From Chara braunii (taxonomy: Eukaryota > Streptophyta > Charophyceae > Charales > Characeae), in contig BFEA01000013.1 of assembly GCA_003427395.1 (NCBI GenBank), positions 3,895,832 through 3,951,869 on the forward strand: DNA of 56,038 bases, written 5' to 3'. This document shows positions 21,810 to 33,225 of this stretch, one piece after another. The first letter of the stretch is position 1. The number at the start of each line of letters is the position of its first letter. The notes beneath the pieces were generated by a model. That model made no database searches and was not told the DNA's origin. It worked only from the letters and a program-made list of their open reading frames with translations. Made by a program: the position numbers and the translations under genes.

Positions 21810-21953
21810 TTGACCAGGGGGTTGACCGAAGTTGGTTTGTGCATTGACCAAGGCATTGACCACGGTTGACTTGAGCGTTGACCGGTGGGTTGACCAACGT
21901 TGACCAAACTTTGACCAAGGCGTTGACCCGGGCTGTTGACCACGATTTTGACC
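21810..21953 (+). promoter_or_regulatory. Cluster of twelve TTGAC motifs
   Basis: Twelve TTGAC occurrences in 144 bp, eleven of them TTGACC, all on the plus strand. Examples are gttgaccag, attgaccaag, gttgaccgg and tttgaccaag. Spacing is irregular. TTGAC[CT] is the plant W-box. The cluster is in the E2 leader, so it could be a downstream enhancer or a simple degenerate minisatellite. Confidence 0.5.
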
Positions 21954-22287
21954 AAGTTGGAGCTGGTATATTCTCTCCAAGCCCTCAGCCTATCCCCGCG
22001 CCCTATTGATGTGCACTCACCCTATGGTACTTGCTGAGTATGTTTGTCTGTTCTTTCTGCATTGAGTCTCTTCTGTCCAGGTGATAGGAACTCCGTGTAT
22101 GAAGGATAGAGCCTTGTTGACCAAACCCACATGGGCTGAGTAGGGCTAAAGGCCGTGTCTAACGACTCGACTGTCCCAGAGGACACGAACCCTCCCGAGG
22201 ACCGCCGGGCTGCTCGCTGTGGCACGGTAGGCCCAAAATCCGAGTTGTGGGCTGCACAACAGACTGTCTAAGTCTTGAGAGGACTTG

Positions 22288-22371
22288 CTGATCGCGTCGT
22301 CTTGTCTGCGACGTTAAATAATTCCTGAGGAGTTACGAGGGATCTCCTTAAATGCCTCCTGATCAACAGTA
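22288..22371 (+). other. Conserved leader block, E2 copy
   Basis: The phrase 'ctgcgacgttaaataattcc', 'tgaggag', then 'ccttaaatgcctcctgatca' is shared with the leaders of E3 (29056-29135) and E6 (49621-49700, minus). It lies about 170 bp upstream of gag here. Confidence 0.75.
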
Positions 22372-22541
22372 AGTCCTGTAGTGACAGCCTTAGAGTAGGT
22401 CTAGGCTAGAGACCATAGCTGACAGGGTCCTATCGGGATTATGTGATCCTTAGATTGAGTCATTCTTAGGTTGTGTCAGTCAGGGGGTAGAAGTCTAAGT
22501 GGTGAGGAGTGAAATTGTTGTCTAGTTGTGCACCTGACACC

Positions 22542-24119
22542 ATGGTTGACCTCTGTAGTGGGAAGAGTACTACCCCTTACACCCAGGCTCAAGAGGAGCA
22601 AACGGTCGCCATCCTTAGAGAGAGGAAAGAGAAGAAAGAGAAGAAGGAGCTCCTCAGACAGGTGAAGATGAAGATAATAGCAAAGGAGCAGGCGGCGAAG
22701 AAGAAAAAGTTGGAGGAAGAGATGAAAATATTACAGTAGTAGGAGGAAGAGAGAATGAAGGCTGCAGTAGACGAAGGTAGGGCCTGGACTGAGCACCATC
22801 AGTCTGTTACGGGCCAGGAAATGGCCCTCCACTCCATCCGGTCCGGTTTCAGGGAATTCGCACGCAATGTAATGACCCATGTAGGGACCGAAGTTAGGAA
22901 GCTAAAGGAGGGCGCAAATAAATTCTGCGCAGGCGCCATTGAGGGCGTCAAAGTAGTAGCTGTTGCAGAGATCGAAGGGCGTCCCCGCAAAGAGTCTGTT
23001 AAGCTGAAGTTTCCCGATTCTTATGGCAGGAAGAAGGACGAGAACTTCGATAATTGGGAGGTTAGCATTAATACTTACGTGTATCTTCAACACATTGCAC
23101 CTGAGGAACAAGTCCTCGTAGCCTTCCATGCGTTAAAAGATGAAGCTGCTAGTTTTGCCAGGTCCTTCGCGTGCGCAGCTGATTGTGAAAACAATATGGT
23201 TGCGTATTCTAAACTCACCCCTCTGCGCAAATTCGTCAAACTCCTTAGGGAGAGATTCGCTGACGTCACGCGAGGCGTCAGGGCGTCAGATAAACTGCAA
23301 ACGATCCCACTCACGGCAGTGGAAGAGTGCGAGAGCACTGAAGGCAGTTATGGATGATTTAGTTGTCGTTCCAGACCGGGGGGTCACTAAGACCCAATTA
23401 GTTAACTTATTTTATCGTGCCATGCTAGAGCCCTTATGAGGGCATTTCTTTGAGAAGACCCAGCAGACCACCATCAGGTATGACGCACTGAGTAGAGAGG
23501 TGGTCCTGTTCGAGGCCAAATCCATGCCAGTTTCCACTTTTTGGCATAAGGATTTAGACAAGGGAAAGAAGTGGAAAGGTGGTACCATCTCTGGACAGGT
23601 TAGGGCCAAGGATCACCTGATCCTTACTTTAGACGAAGGTGGTATAGATGAAGTCCCCTACAATCATATAGAGTGCGGGCTAGTGGAGGAGGACAATAGT
23701 GGAGGTCAAGGGAGGACCTGCGTTGCTGTCGCGGCTGGAGGGAGGCCGCAAGGTGGAGGAGGAGGCCAGGGCCAAGGGGTTCGGGCCATAGGTGGTCGAG
23801 GACCGGGCGCACAGGGGGGTGGCAGCCAAAGGAACGGCCAAGAGGGAGGTAGGGGTCAAGGTCCCCCGCCGAATCGCTCGGGGCCCAGTCGATCACCACA
23901 GCGCAGAGGTGGAGGATCACCTCAAAGGAGAGGAGGTTGGCACCCAAGTTGGCCACAAGGCCGACCTTGGGAAGATCTGGGCTTAGACCTGAGGGTTTGG
24001 TAACAGTGAATGGAGCAGGGGCAGTGCATCTATTGCGGTCACCCTGCCCATATCATTAAATATTGTCCAAAGTATAAGGAAGCCCGATTTGCTGCCGAGG
24101 GGTCAAAAGGCAGCCGCGG
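22542..24119 (+). pseudogene. E2 gag with zinc knuckle
   Basis: Start chosen at ATG 22542 (MVDLCSGKSTTPYTQAQEEQ), because the E5 gag starts the same way (MV..TTKYGT). A Lys/Glu coiled coil runs to two stops at 22737-22742. The capsid-like core (22755-23320) includes KLKFPDSYGRKKDENFDNWE. A frame change near 23310 leads into HSRQWKSARALKAVMDDLVV and on to 23436, where a TGA follows EPL. 23500-24003 has a Gly/Arg-rich (RGG-like) tail. After TAA and TGA at 24001-24009, CIYCGHPAHIIKYC (24024-24065) is a perfect CX2CX4HX4C zinc knuckle in the same frame. Gag forms the particle and the knuckle binds the element RNA. Confidence 0.8.
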
Positions 24120-24161
24120 GTAGGGGTCGCAACTGCCCTTACTATTAGGCCATGTGGGGAA

Positions 24162-25388
24162 GTGTGTGTGCACCACCAGGAAACTCCCACACCACATGAG
24201 CCTATGGCAGAGGTTGCAGGCCAGTGCCTAGTTAGCTGTCCAGAGACCGTTTGTGTTAGAGTCTCCCTAGGCACTTCCCTCATAGGTCTGGCAGAAGAGC
24301 TGAAGGAGAGGATGCCGGCCTGGGCCAAGATGAAAAAGGAGAGCAAAGGACAACTTGTGTTAGTAGATTTAGAAGTTTTTAGAAGCAGAGTAGGGGCCCT
24401 TATAGACACAGGGGATACCCGTAGTTATATCAGCACGAAAACGCTAAAGAAGTTGAGGCTAGGTCTGAAAGTCCAAAAGCTGGAAGACCCCATAGTCAGT
24501 ATCCTCGCAGACAACCGCACGATGCGTGTTGAGGATTACGTCGAGGGAGTCCAGGCGTATCTGCACTTAGAGAAAGATGGCGAGGTGGAGAAAGTTCTCC
24601 ACTCTCTGACTCTTCTCGTAGAGGACAACCTCCCTTTTGATATAGTCCTAGGTATGGACTGGGGAGAGGCAGTAGGGGCCACACTCCACTTAAGAGAGCA
24701 TGAGTGTAGGCTCTCTAGTCCGTCAAGCGACATCAAGACTGCCCGTTTGTTCCATGTATCAGGAGTAGATAACTCTCTGGCACATTGCTGTCTCAGTGCT
24801 CCCGCGTTCGCGCGATTAGTAAGAAAGGAACAGTTAGAAGAGCAGGTCTTCGTAGCCTACGTGAGGCCTGCCACTGAGCCTAAAGAGGAAAAGCGAATAG
24901 ACCCAGGTATTGCCAAGTTGCTGAAAGAGTTTAAAGACTTAGTAGAGCTGCCGACAGGAGTATTGTTGCGGCCGATCCAACACCGTATAGAGATAGAGCC
25001 TGGCAGTAGAACTCCTAAGGGTGCAGTTTACAGGATGTCCCCAAGGGAGTTACAGAAGTTGCGTAAGCAGTTGGACGAACTCCTTGAAAACGGTTGGATT
25101 AGAACCAGTTCGTCTCCTTTCTGAGCATGCGTGTTGTTTGTCCCCAAAAAGGAGGGAGAGTTGCGTATGTGTATCGATTATAGTGGCCTGAATGCCATTA
25201 CAGTGAAAAATGTTGAGCCACTGCCCAAGATAGACGATCTTTTGGATCAAGTGCAGGGCTGCAAATATTTCTCAAAAATAGATTTGAGGTCCGGATATCA
25301 TCAGATAGAAGTTCATCCTGATGACCAGTATAAGACTGCCTTCCGGACTAGATATGGGCATTATGAGTTCATAGTGATGCCCTTAAAG
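24162..25388 (+). pseudogene. E2 protease and partial reverse transcriptase
   Basis: The retroviral-type protease motif GALIDTGDTRSYIS (about 24393-24434) keeps the catalytic DTG, and LPFDIVLGMDWGEAV is the second conserved strand. The RT follows: YRMSPRELQKLRKQLDELLE, NGWIRTSSSPF. A TGA at 25122-25124 stands where Gly (GGA) is expected. Then [36 protein letters not shown] and [14 protein letters not shown] follow. The sequence leaves the RT after FIVMP at the array junction, before the catalytic YLDD. It cannot make an active enzyme. Confidence 0.88.
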
Positions 25389-27428
25389 TGGTCATTCATA
25401 ACCAAGTAAGGAAATTGACAATGTATGAACGAATGAGTCTCAACATGCTAGCGGAAGCAATAACCAAAGTAGCGATTTACAACCAAGTGAAGATGGATAA
25501 AACATGGAGAGAAAGATGACAAAACACACTCACAAGGTTAGAGGGAGCAGAAATCGAACTGGTGATTTACAACGAAGTGAGGAAATAGATAATCTATAAA
25601 GGAAAGAAGCTCACAACACAAGTAGAAGCAAAAACCAAAGTAGTGATTTACAACAAAACGAAAAAATGGACAAAACATGGAAAGAATGTGAGAGAAACAC
25701 TCTCCCAATGCTTAAATAAACAAAGATCAAAGTAATGATTTACGAAGACGTGAAGAGATAGACAATGCATGAAGGAATTAAGCTCACAACACTAAGGGAA
25801 GCAAGAACCAAAGTAGCGATTTACAACCAAGGGGAGAAAGATGACAAAACAGGCACATGTGGCTTGTCAAAGTGGCGATTCACAACCAAGTGAGGAAATG
25901 GACAATGCATGAAGGAATGAAGCTCACAACACTCGTGTAAGCAAGAACCAAAGTAGCAATTACACCCAAGTGAAAGATTGGACAAAACAAGGAAAGAAAG
26001 ATGAAAAACCATGCATATGTGAATAGTAAGAGCAAGAATCAAAGGGACAATTCTTAGCGAAGTGAGAAAATGGACGATGCATGAAAAATGAAGCTCACAA
26101 CGCTACCGGAAGCAAGAATAAAAGTAGCGATTTACAACCAAGTGAAAGATAGACAAAACATGAGAGAAAGATGACAAAACACACTCACAAGGCTAGTGGG
26201 ATCAATAATCAAAGTGGTGATTTACAACTAAGTGAAGAAATAAACAATCTATGAAGGAAAGAAACTCACAAAGAAGTGGAAGCAAGAACCAAAGTAGCAA
26301 TTTACAACCGAGTGAAAAATCGCATAAAACAAGGAGAGAAAGATGACAAAACACACAAATGTGACTAGTAGGAGCAAGAATCAAAGTAGCCATTCCTAAA
26401 AAAGTGAGGAAATGGATAATGGATGAAGGAATTAAGCTCAGAACCCGAGCAAAAGCAATAACCAAAATAACAATTTACAACCAAGTGAAGATGGACAAAA
26501 CATGGAGAGAAAAAGGACAAAACACAAGTAATCGAAATGACGATTTACAACTAAGTGAGGAAATACACAATCTATGAAGGAAAGAAGCTCACAACACAAG
26601 TAGAAGCAAAAACCAAAGTAGTGATTTACAACAAAGCGAAAAAACAGACCAAACATAGAGAGAACGTGGGAGAAACAATCTCCCAATTCTTAAATAAGCA
26701 AATATCAAAGTAGCAATTTACAAGGAAGTGAAGAAATAGAAAACGTATGAAAGAATGAAGTTCACAACACTAGTGGAGGCAAGAACCAAAGTAGCGATTT
26801 ACCAAGTGAAAAATTTGACAAAATAACGAGAGAAAAATGACAATACACACACATGTGACTTATAAGAGCAAGAATCACAGTGACTATTTACAACCAAGGG
26901 AAAAAATTGACAATACATGAAGCAATAAAGCTCACAACACTAGTGGAAGCAAGAACCAAAGTAGCGATTTACAACCAAGTGAAAGATTGGACAAAACATG
27001 GAGAGAAAGATGACAAAACATACACATGTGACTAATAGGAAAAAGAATCAAAGCGGTGATTCACAACCAAGTGAGGAAATTGGCAATGCATGAAGGAATG
27101 AAGCTCACAACATTAGTAGAAGCAAGAACCAAAGTAGCGATTTACGACCAAGTGAAAGAGTGGACAAAATACAAGAAGAGAAAGATGACAAAACATACAT
27201 ATGCGACTAAAAGGAACAAGAATCAAAGTGACAATTAACACCCAAGTGGGGAAATGGACAATGCATGAAGGAATGAAGCTTACAACGCTAGTGGAAGCAA
27301 AAAACAACGTAGCGATTGATAACCACGTGAAATATTAGACAAAACAACTAGAGAAAAATGACAAAAAACATGCATGTGACTAGTAGGAGCAAGAATCAAA
27401 GTGGTTATTCACAACCAAGTGAGGAAAT
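25389..27428 (-). repeat. Satellite array, left part (about 170-bp dimers)
   Basis: Two alternating halves of 80-90 bp form a repeat of about 170 bp. One half has 'gaggaaatggacaatgcatg' and 'aaggaatgaagctcacaaca'; the other 'gaaagattggacaaaacatg' and 'gagagaaagatgacaaaaca'. Both end 'caaagtagcgatttacaacc'. Starts at about 25891, 26062, 26231, 26403 and 26554 show the period. Read in reverse, it matches the array start in composite copies A and D, so it is given as minus. It continues at 34165 beyond E3. Confidence 0.92.
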
Positions 27429-28364
27429 TGCGAGGCCCAAGGCCTAGATAAGCCCTACTGGGCCCCTATTTGTAACAGCGTCGGCAGCCCTAAGTGAAGG
27501 CAGGCTCGACAAACCCCAAGAGGCCTATTTTGAACTACTTCGCAATTGGGGAAAGTTCAGGCAGTTGCGCAGCGCCAGTTGGTTGGACGCGCCCAGGCCC
27601 TGAACTTCTTTATCAAATGCATCTGAGTTAAGCCTTGGGCGAGATTCGCAACATGGACCCAACTCAGGCCGCGGGCAGTTGGGCACTAGTAACCACCACA
27701 GACCCTAAGCTTGTTTCCCTTGGATGGAGGCGCAACCTCGTCGGGCCTACCGGAAGCTTCTGGGCCAGGGCCAAGTACCTCACGACTGCACGCAGCAGCA
27801 GGCCACTTCCATATAGGGAAGGGCCTGCCTCCGCATTGGATTCGGGCACTGACTGCTTTGTGCGCAAGCGCTGCTGCGCTATCGCTTGCCAGGCTCACGC
27901 GCTCACGGGCGAGCTCGAAGGAGCAGGCAGCCATAGCCGAGCTGCGTTGTTGTATGCTGGATGGGGCGCATGGTGGTCCTTGGGTGCAAGTGGCATCTGT
28001 GAGTTGGGGAACGAGGTTGTGAGTGATACGAGAGACATACCTGGTGCTTGACGCGTGCGGCATTGACTATGGTCTGCTCGTACTTGGGAAGCTGTTGACG
28101 TCATCAGCGGCATTGTAGTCTAGGCTAGATAGGATCTGCCATTCGTAGTCTGGGTGCCGAGCACCAGATAGGATATCAACATTGGTTCTTCGTTGATGAT
28201 GATGATGAGACTATTCCAACATTGTCAATTATGAGCTTTGGTGTGCTCTTATTTGGTGAAACTCTTGATGCAATTCTGCTTTTGGTTCGAGGTCACGACT
28301 ATCTGGTCTCATGTGTATGATGTTGTTTGATTGCTGAAGTTCGCTATTGCTCATCTTCCTTGCA
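27429..28364 (+). repeat. E3 5' LTR
   Basis: Begins TGCGAGGCCCAAGG and ends CTTCCTTGCA. 'cttccatatagggaag' at 27806-27821 is the likely TATA region, the counterpart of the palindromic one in E6. Contains gccatagccgag near 27931. Confidence 0.95.
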
Positions 28365-28367
28365 ATT

Positions 28368-28378
28368 TGGTATCAGAG
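28368..28378 (+). other. E3 primer-binding site
   Basis: tggtatcagag, initiator-Met type, 3 nt after the LTR. Confidence 0.9.
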
Positions 28379-29650
28379 TTGTGGTTCGGTGCGCTAATCT
28401 GATGCTTATCTTCTGCCTAATGCGGTACATGCACGCGGTGTGTACGGTGACCGACCGTGTCGTGGGACGTGTGTAGTGAGGAGGACGAAGATAAGTGGCA
28501 ACCAGGAGGTGAGGGGTATCGCCAGGAAGGTTGTGTGGTGATTATTGGGTGTTCGCAGTGTGATGAGAACTATCCGGTGTGTGATTGATGCTGAGGTGGA
28601 ACGGTTGTACAATGCTGGTTGTGTCGAAGCAGCGATTGGTCATCACAATCACCATCGGGTCATCTTGTGAGAATATCTGTGGTTGGGGGCAGCTATTTTG
28701 AGGTACGTTGCACTTAACCTTATCTACCCTCTTCGACACTTCTTACCGTGAGGATGTGTGTTCTGTCTTGAGAGTCCTCTCATGTAAGGAGTCGTGTGCG
28801 CTCAACCTTGAGAGTCGTCAGCCTTCACGTGGAGCATCTGGAAGGAGAGGGCGGAGCTATCTGAAAGGCCCTGGACGGAGCATTGGGTCACGGTCACCAT
28901 GCCAACCCACCAGGAGTAGAGCACGCATGCTTTGCTGCTTGTTCCTTTGTCTGCTCGCTGCGTTGTAGAGGGGTTCTGAAGAGTAGGCCAACCGTATGGG
29001 ACAGACGAGACCGGGTGTGTATAAATAAGCATCGGCGGGATACCTTCCATTGGCTGTGATCGTCGTCCCGTTTGCGACGTTAAAGAATTCTTGAGGACTT
29101 TGGGGGCCGTCCATAAAAATGCCTCCTAATCAGCCAATCGATCGGTGTAAGGCTCGCTGCACGCGCGGATAAATACGGTGCAGGGCTGGCCAGCTCAGCG
29201 GAACTCGGGGCACAGGGGTGGGCCGTGTGCACACCTTCGGACACGCATGCTATCTGGATTGCTCAGGGATGTTGACGACAAGAGACATTCAAGAAGAATT
29301 GATGGAGGGTATAGATTCCAGGTGATAAGTTTGGGCAAGATTCCATTCTGCAAATAGACCCAACAAACGATTCTATTTTTATTTTGACTAGTTAGATGGA
29401 CAGCCATTAACATCTGACAGACAGCATTAGTTAGAACTGTTTTCTGTTCCTTGTGCTTTTGTTTGCGGACTAGTCAAAGTAAAATAGTTTTGTTTGTAGG
29501 AATCTGAACTTGCCTGTTGGACCCGAATGTATACTCTCTGACATAGCCGCCGATTATTTATATTATTTTATTATAAATCGGTTTGTACATGTCGTTGCGG
29601 TAGGCATCGATCGTGTGTCCTAGTGCAGACGGTGTGCAGTTTTGTAGCAT
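28379..29650 (+). other. E3 leader
   Basis: Non-coding, about 1.27 kb. It shares ordered blocks with the E6 leader: 'tgcgaggtacgttgc'-like, 'ttatctaccctctt', 'cttaccgtgagga', 'gtcttgagagtcctctc' and 'gctcaaccttgagagtcg'. The conserved leader block is at 29056-29135. Confidence 0.7.
29056..29135 (+). other. Conserved leader block, E3 copy
   Basis: 'gtgatcgtcgtcccgtttgc', 'gacgttaaagaattcttgag', then 'aaaaatgcctcctaatcagc'. See the E2 and E6 copies. Confidence 0.75.
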
Positions 29651-31341
29651 ATGAGCGATAGGGATATCACTAGTGAGGACGACCGGATCTTGCGATCGGC
29701 TAGACGCCCGATAGCCCACTTGGCCTTAGGACCAGAGGGTGACAAATTTTTGTTCCGCCAGCTTAGGGAGAGGCAGCAGCAGCAAAGGAGAGCTAGGGCA
29801 GCAGAGGCCAGCAGGCCTTTCGTAAGCGAAGCCGCAGCTTCAGCAGCCCTGGCAACTGCTGCGCAGCAGAGTTCTGAGGCTAACAGTTCAGGGACTGTAG
29901 GGTCAATGGTCGTGCAGACCCTGAGTCAGTCCACTGGTGTAATGGCAAGCCAGCCAATAGTGTTGACTCTCGAGGAGGTCGCCATACAGTGAGCTGTTGA
30001 TCGCGAGGCACAACTACAAAAGTCTTTAGGAGAGATTAAGGCAGAAAAAGAAAGAATGATTAGAAGAAGAGCCAGGTTGCAGCGACGACAAACAGACATT
30101 AGTGAGTTAGAGGAGATGGACCCAGCGAAGGTGGATGATGAAGTGAGGACCCTGAGGTCGGTCTTGCTAGGAGTAGTGGAGGTGCAAGACAAACAGACAG
30201 CGATCTTATAAGACATCCAGCAGAGTCTTGCCGTGTTGGTAGGGCGAGCGCAGGCGGCACCATCACTGTCCGGGCCTGGTGTCTAGCCCGTTGTACATCC
30301 TCCTCCTTTTGTCCCACGAGTGACAGGGGTATCCCCATATACCGCTCCAACATCGGTTCAACCTGTCTCCCTGGGTATGTCTTTATCATGCGGGTTCTCA
30401 GCAGGTCCTAGTTTGCAGGTTCCTGTACAGACAGTGTTCTCCCAACCTCCGTCTCAGGTTGTCGTAAGCGGGCAACCTGTTGTCTTGCAGCCTGCACATC
30501 TGCAGGGTTCACAGCCCCAGCAGATAGTGCAGCAACCTGCACCACAGGGTCCACAGTCCAGAATGGTGCAGGTACAGGGACAAAGTCAGTGGGTACCAAA
30601 GACGACCATCGCCGCTACTAAACCCTTTACAAGGGATAAGAGGGGCGAAGACCTCGACACTTGGTTGAGGGCAGTGCCGGTCTACGTCAAGTGCAAACTT
30701 ACCTTGCCGCACGAGGAAGTGCTTGTGGCTGCCTCCTATTTAGAGGGGAGTGTAGCACGATGGTTGAGTGGTTTAGTGCAGGTACAGGTATACGGTCATG
30801 ACTTTCACGCTTGAACGGTCATACAGAAATTGGATGACTTCCTCAAGTTGGTGGAAGGCAGGTGGCATGATCCTCAAGAAGCCCAAAAGGCTACTGATGG
30901 GATCCTGACATTGCATACTCGGCAGTTTAAGTCAATTAGGGAGGCCACTGATGCAGTAGAGCGTTTGATCTGTGTCCCTGGGGTGCGCTATGACCCCCAG
31001 GTCTTACTCACCTCGTACCTGAGATGCTTTCCCATGCCTCTCAGGAATCAGTTGGCAGGTGAGGCCAACATCAATATGCACAACTTTCCCTCGTTTAGCA
31101 AAAAGGCCCTAGACCTTGAGACAAAGATAGGGCATGGACAGACACCTACTACGGATGGTAGGAGAAAGTCACTGCCTCCCAACTAGAAGGCGAAGGGTCC
31201 CATTATGTTTGTCGATAACGATGGTTCAACCATTGAGTTAGATGACAACTTCCAGGAGGGAGTAGGTTCACAGGCTGGCAGCGTAGAGGCTTCAGGGGGT
31301 GGAGTAGTTGCCGTAGCTCAAAAAGGAAAGGCGACCGATAG
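29651..31341 (+). pseudogene. E3 gag, ending at a deletion joint
   Basis: Starts MSDRDITSEDDRILRSARRP. An Arg/Gln/Ala-rich coiled-coil N-terminal half is followed by a Pro/Gln/Val-rich linker, then the capsid core KPFTRDKRGEDLDTWLRAVP, LPHEEVLVAASYLEGSVARW and KLVEGRWHDPQEAQKATDGI. In-frame stops: TGA 29990, TAA 30209, TAG 30284, TGA 30812 (Arg in E6) and TAG 31184 (Trp in E6). After GPIMFVDNDGSTIELDDNF the gag C-terminus breaks off at about 31341 inside GKATDR, exactly where the RNase H sequence begins. E6 shows what lies beyond in the family: zinc knuckle, protease and RT. Confidence 0.85.
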
Positions 31342-31680
31342 AGTACATGTCCAAAAAGATGCCCTCTCAGAAGTTGGCTAAGTCCACCTATGAGAAGGAA
31401 CTCTATGCGATCTACAAGGCGCTCACCCATTGAAGACCCTATCTCTTTGGGAGGTTCTTCTACGTCAGGACTGATCACCAGACCCTGAAGTGGATGCGAA
31501 CCCAGCCTGTGCTCTTCGACACTCTGAAGCGTTGGATTGAAGTCATAGAGTAGTATGACTGTGAGCCCCAGTACATCAAGGGCGAGTACAACAAGGTTGC
31601 TGATGCGCTGTCGCGTAGACCAGATTTCTCTGGTGCGCTGATCACTGAGTTTGGGCTTGCGGATGATGTTACGCGCTCTA
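31342..31680 (+). pseudogene. E3 RNase H remnant
   Basis: Begins in the middle of the domain, VEYMSKKMPSQKLAKSTYEK, and continues ELYAIYKALTH, TGA (Trp expected, 31423), RPYLFGRFFYVRTDHQTLKW, a TAG at 31551 and KGEYNKVADALSRRPDFSGA. The catalytic N-terminal part (TDAS) is deleted, so it cannot be active. Confidence 0.85.
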
Positions 31681-32949
31681 TGGTCGAAGCCTATCGCGAG
31701 GACCGGTTTATGTCTGAGATCATATGCAGACTCGAGGCAAAGGACAAAGTGACTTCTGCCGAGTTTGAGTCAGTCAACGGACTGCTGTTCCTTGAGAAGG
31801 CAGGGAATAAACGTCTGTGTGTGCCAGATAGGGAGTCTTTGCGTAGTTTAATTTTAGGCGAGTGTCATGATGCCACCGGAAATTTTGGCTTCAAGAAGAC
31901 TGCAGCCAATCTGCTGCAACGGTTCTGGTGGCCCACGATGATGAGAGATGCCAAGCTGTACGTGGAGACTTGTCAGGTCTGTCAGAGAGACAAGCCCCGT
32001 ACACAGGCCCCTTTTGGGCTCCTCAAGCCCCTTCCGATTTCGGAAAGGCCTGGTGAGAGCTTGTCCATGGACTTCATGGACGACACACTGGTCACCAGCG
32101 AAAGTGGAATGCGACACATCTTTGTCATTGTGGATAGATTAGTTGCAATGCCGAAAACATGGGTGCAATGCCGAAAACAACAAAGACTGAGTACGTCATT
32201 AAGTTGTTCAAAGAGAACTGGGCCAAAGATTTTGGACTGCCTAAGTCTATCATTAGTGACCGGGATGTGCGATTCAATAGTGAACTGTGGAAAGCTGCAG
32301 CTGCAGAATAGGGCACGGAGTTGCAAATGACATCAGGCAATCACCCAGAAGCGAATGGGAAGGCAGAGCAGTTGAACCGCGCTGTACAACACCTGTTGAG
32401 GCATTACATCAAGCCGAATCAAGTAGACTGGGATGAGAAACTTGCTTTCATCATCAGCCTGTACAACAACGTTGTGCACAACGCTACGGGAGTAAGCCCA
32501 AACAGCTTGATACTGACTTTCAAGCCTAGACTGCCTTTGGACTTCCTACTACCTGAGAATCAGTCATCTGCTGCACCAGGGACCTTAGAGTTTGCTTATC
32601 GATATGAGCAACTGATGAAGCAGGTTGTCGAACAGATGCACAAGGCACAGGCGGCGATGATAGAGTCTGAGAACAAACACCGCCGCTCATCTATATTCCA
32701 GGTAGGAGAAAGAGTATGGGTTAAGTCCTCAGAACTGGGACAAGAATACGGGATCTCCCGTAAGCTCATGCCACAATACTTTGGACCATGACAGATTCTA
32801 GATGTTGTGGGGAATGAACCAGATGGACCATTTATGTTATTCGCATCCCTGGTCACTTACGCACTTACCCTGTTTTCCACGCCTAAAAGCTTGCACCTTT
32901 TGAAGAAACAGATCAGTTTCCCTCGCGTCGCTCAATGCTGCCCCCAACC
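31681..32949 (+). pseudogene. E3 integrase
   Basis: HHCC zinc-binding domain: GECHDATGNFGFKKTAANLL and CQVCQRDKPRT. The core follows: SMDFMDDTLVTSESGMRHIF with the first catalytic Asp, a small insertion/frame change at about 32150-32165 (a duplicated 'gcaatgccgaaaac'), IISDRDVRFNSELW with the second Asp, then TAG 32309 (Gln in E6). The conserved Glu region is TSGNHPEANGKAEQLNRAVQ. The C-terminal part has VGERVWVKSSELGQEYGISR and a GPF/Y-like module with TGA 32789 (Trp in E6). Integrase joins element cDNA to the chromosome. Confidence 0.88.
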
Positions 32950-33189
32950 ATGGATGGAGAGGTCGACATCGACGACATTGTTGACCACAGGGAGATGCCT
33001 ATTCCAAGACCAATAGGCAGAGGACGTCCTCCGAAACCGAAGTTGCAGTATCGAGCTCGGTTCAGACATACTGATCCAAAGGAGGATATATGGTTCACAT
33101 GAGAGGAACTGATGCAGACCGCTCCACAGGTAGTCGCTCACTATGAGAAGTCTCTGCAGAAGGGAAAGCGCCAGATTATCGAAGACTGA
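32950..33189 (+). pseudogene. E3 chromodomain module
   Basis: Reads MDGEVDIDDIVDHREMPIPR, then a basic linker GRGRPPKPK, then LQYRARFRHTDPKEDIWFT, a TGA (Arg expected, 33099) and EELMQTAPQVVAHYEKSLQK to a final TGA. The pattern Y-x-V/A-R-(W/F)-x7-D-x-W-x3-EE-L-x5-P-x-V-x3-Y-E fits the chromodomain of chromoviral integrases, which can steer insertion to heterochromatin. It ends 26 bp before the purine tract. The one stop is the only break in the module. Confidence 0.75.
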
Positions 33190-33214
33190 ACTTCTCATAG
33201 GACTAGCAAAGTAT

Positions 33215-33225
33215 GGAGGAGGGAA
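33215..33225 (+). other. E3 polypurine tract
   Basis: ggaggagggaa directly before the 3' LTR; primes plus-strand DNA synthesis in this class. Confidence 0.9.

Noticed and set aside
27635-28063. ORFs of 100-225 codons in the E3 and E6 LTRs (also 33143-33820, 43123-43518, 50808-51224)
   Set aside because: They lie inside GC-rich LTR sequence, occur on both strands and are not kept open between LTR pairs in one frame with a shared start.
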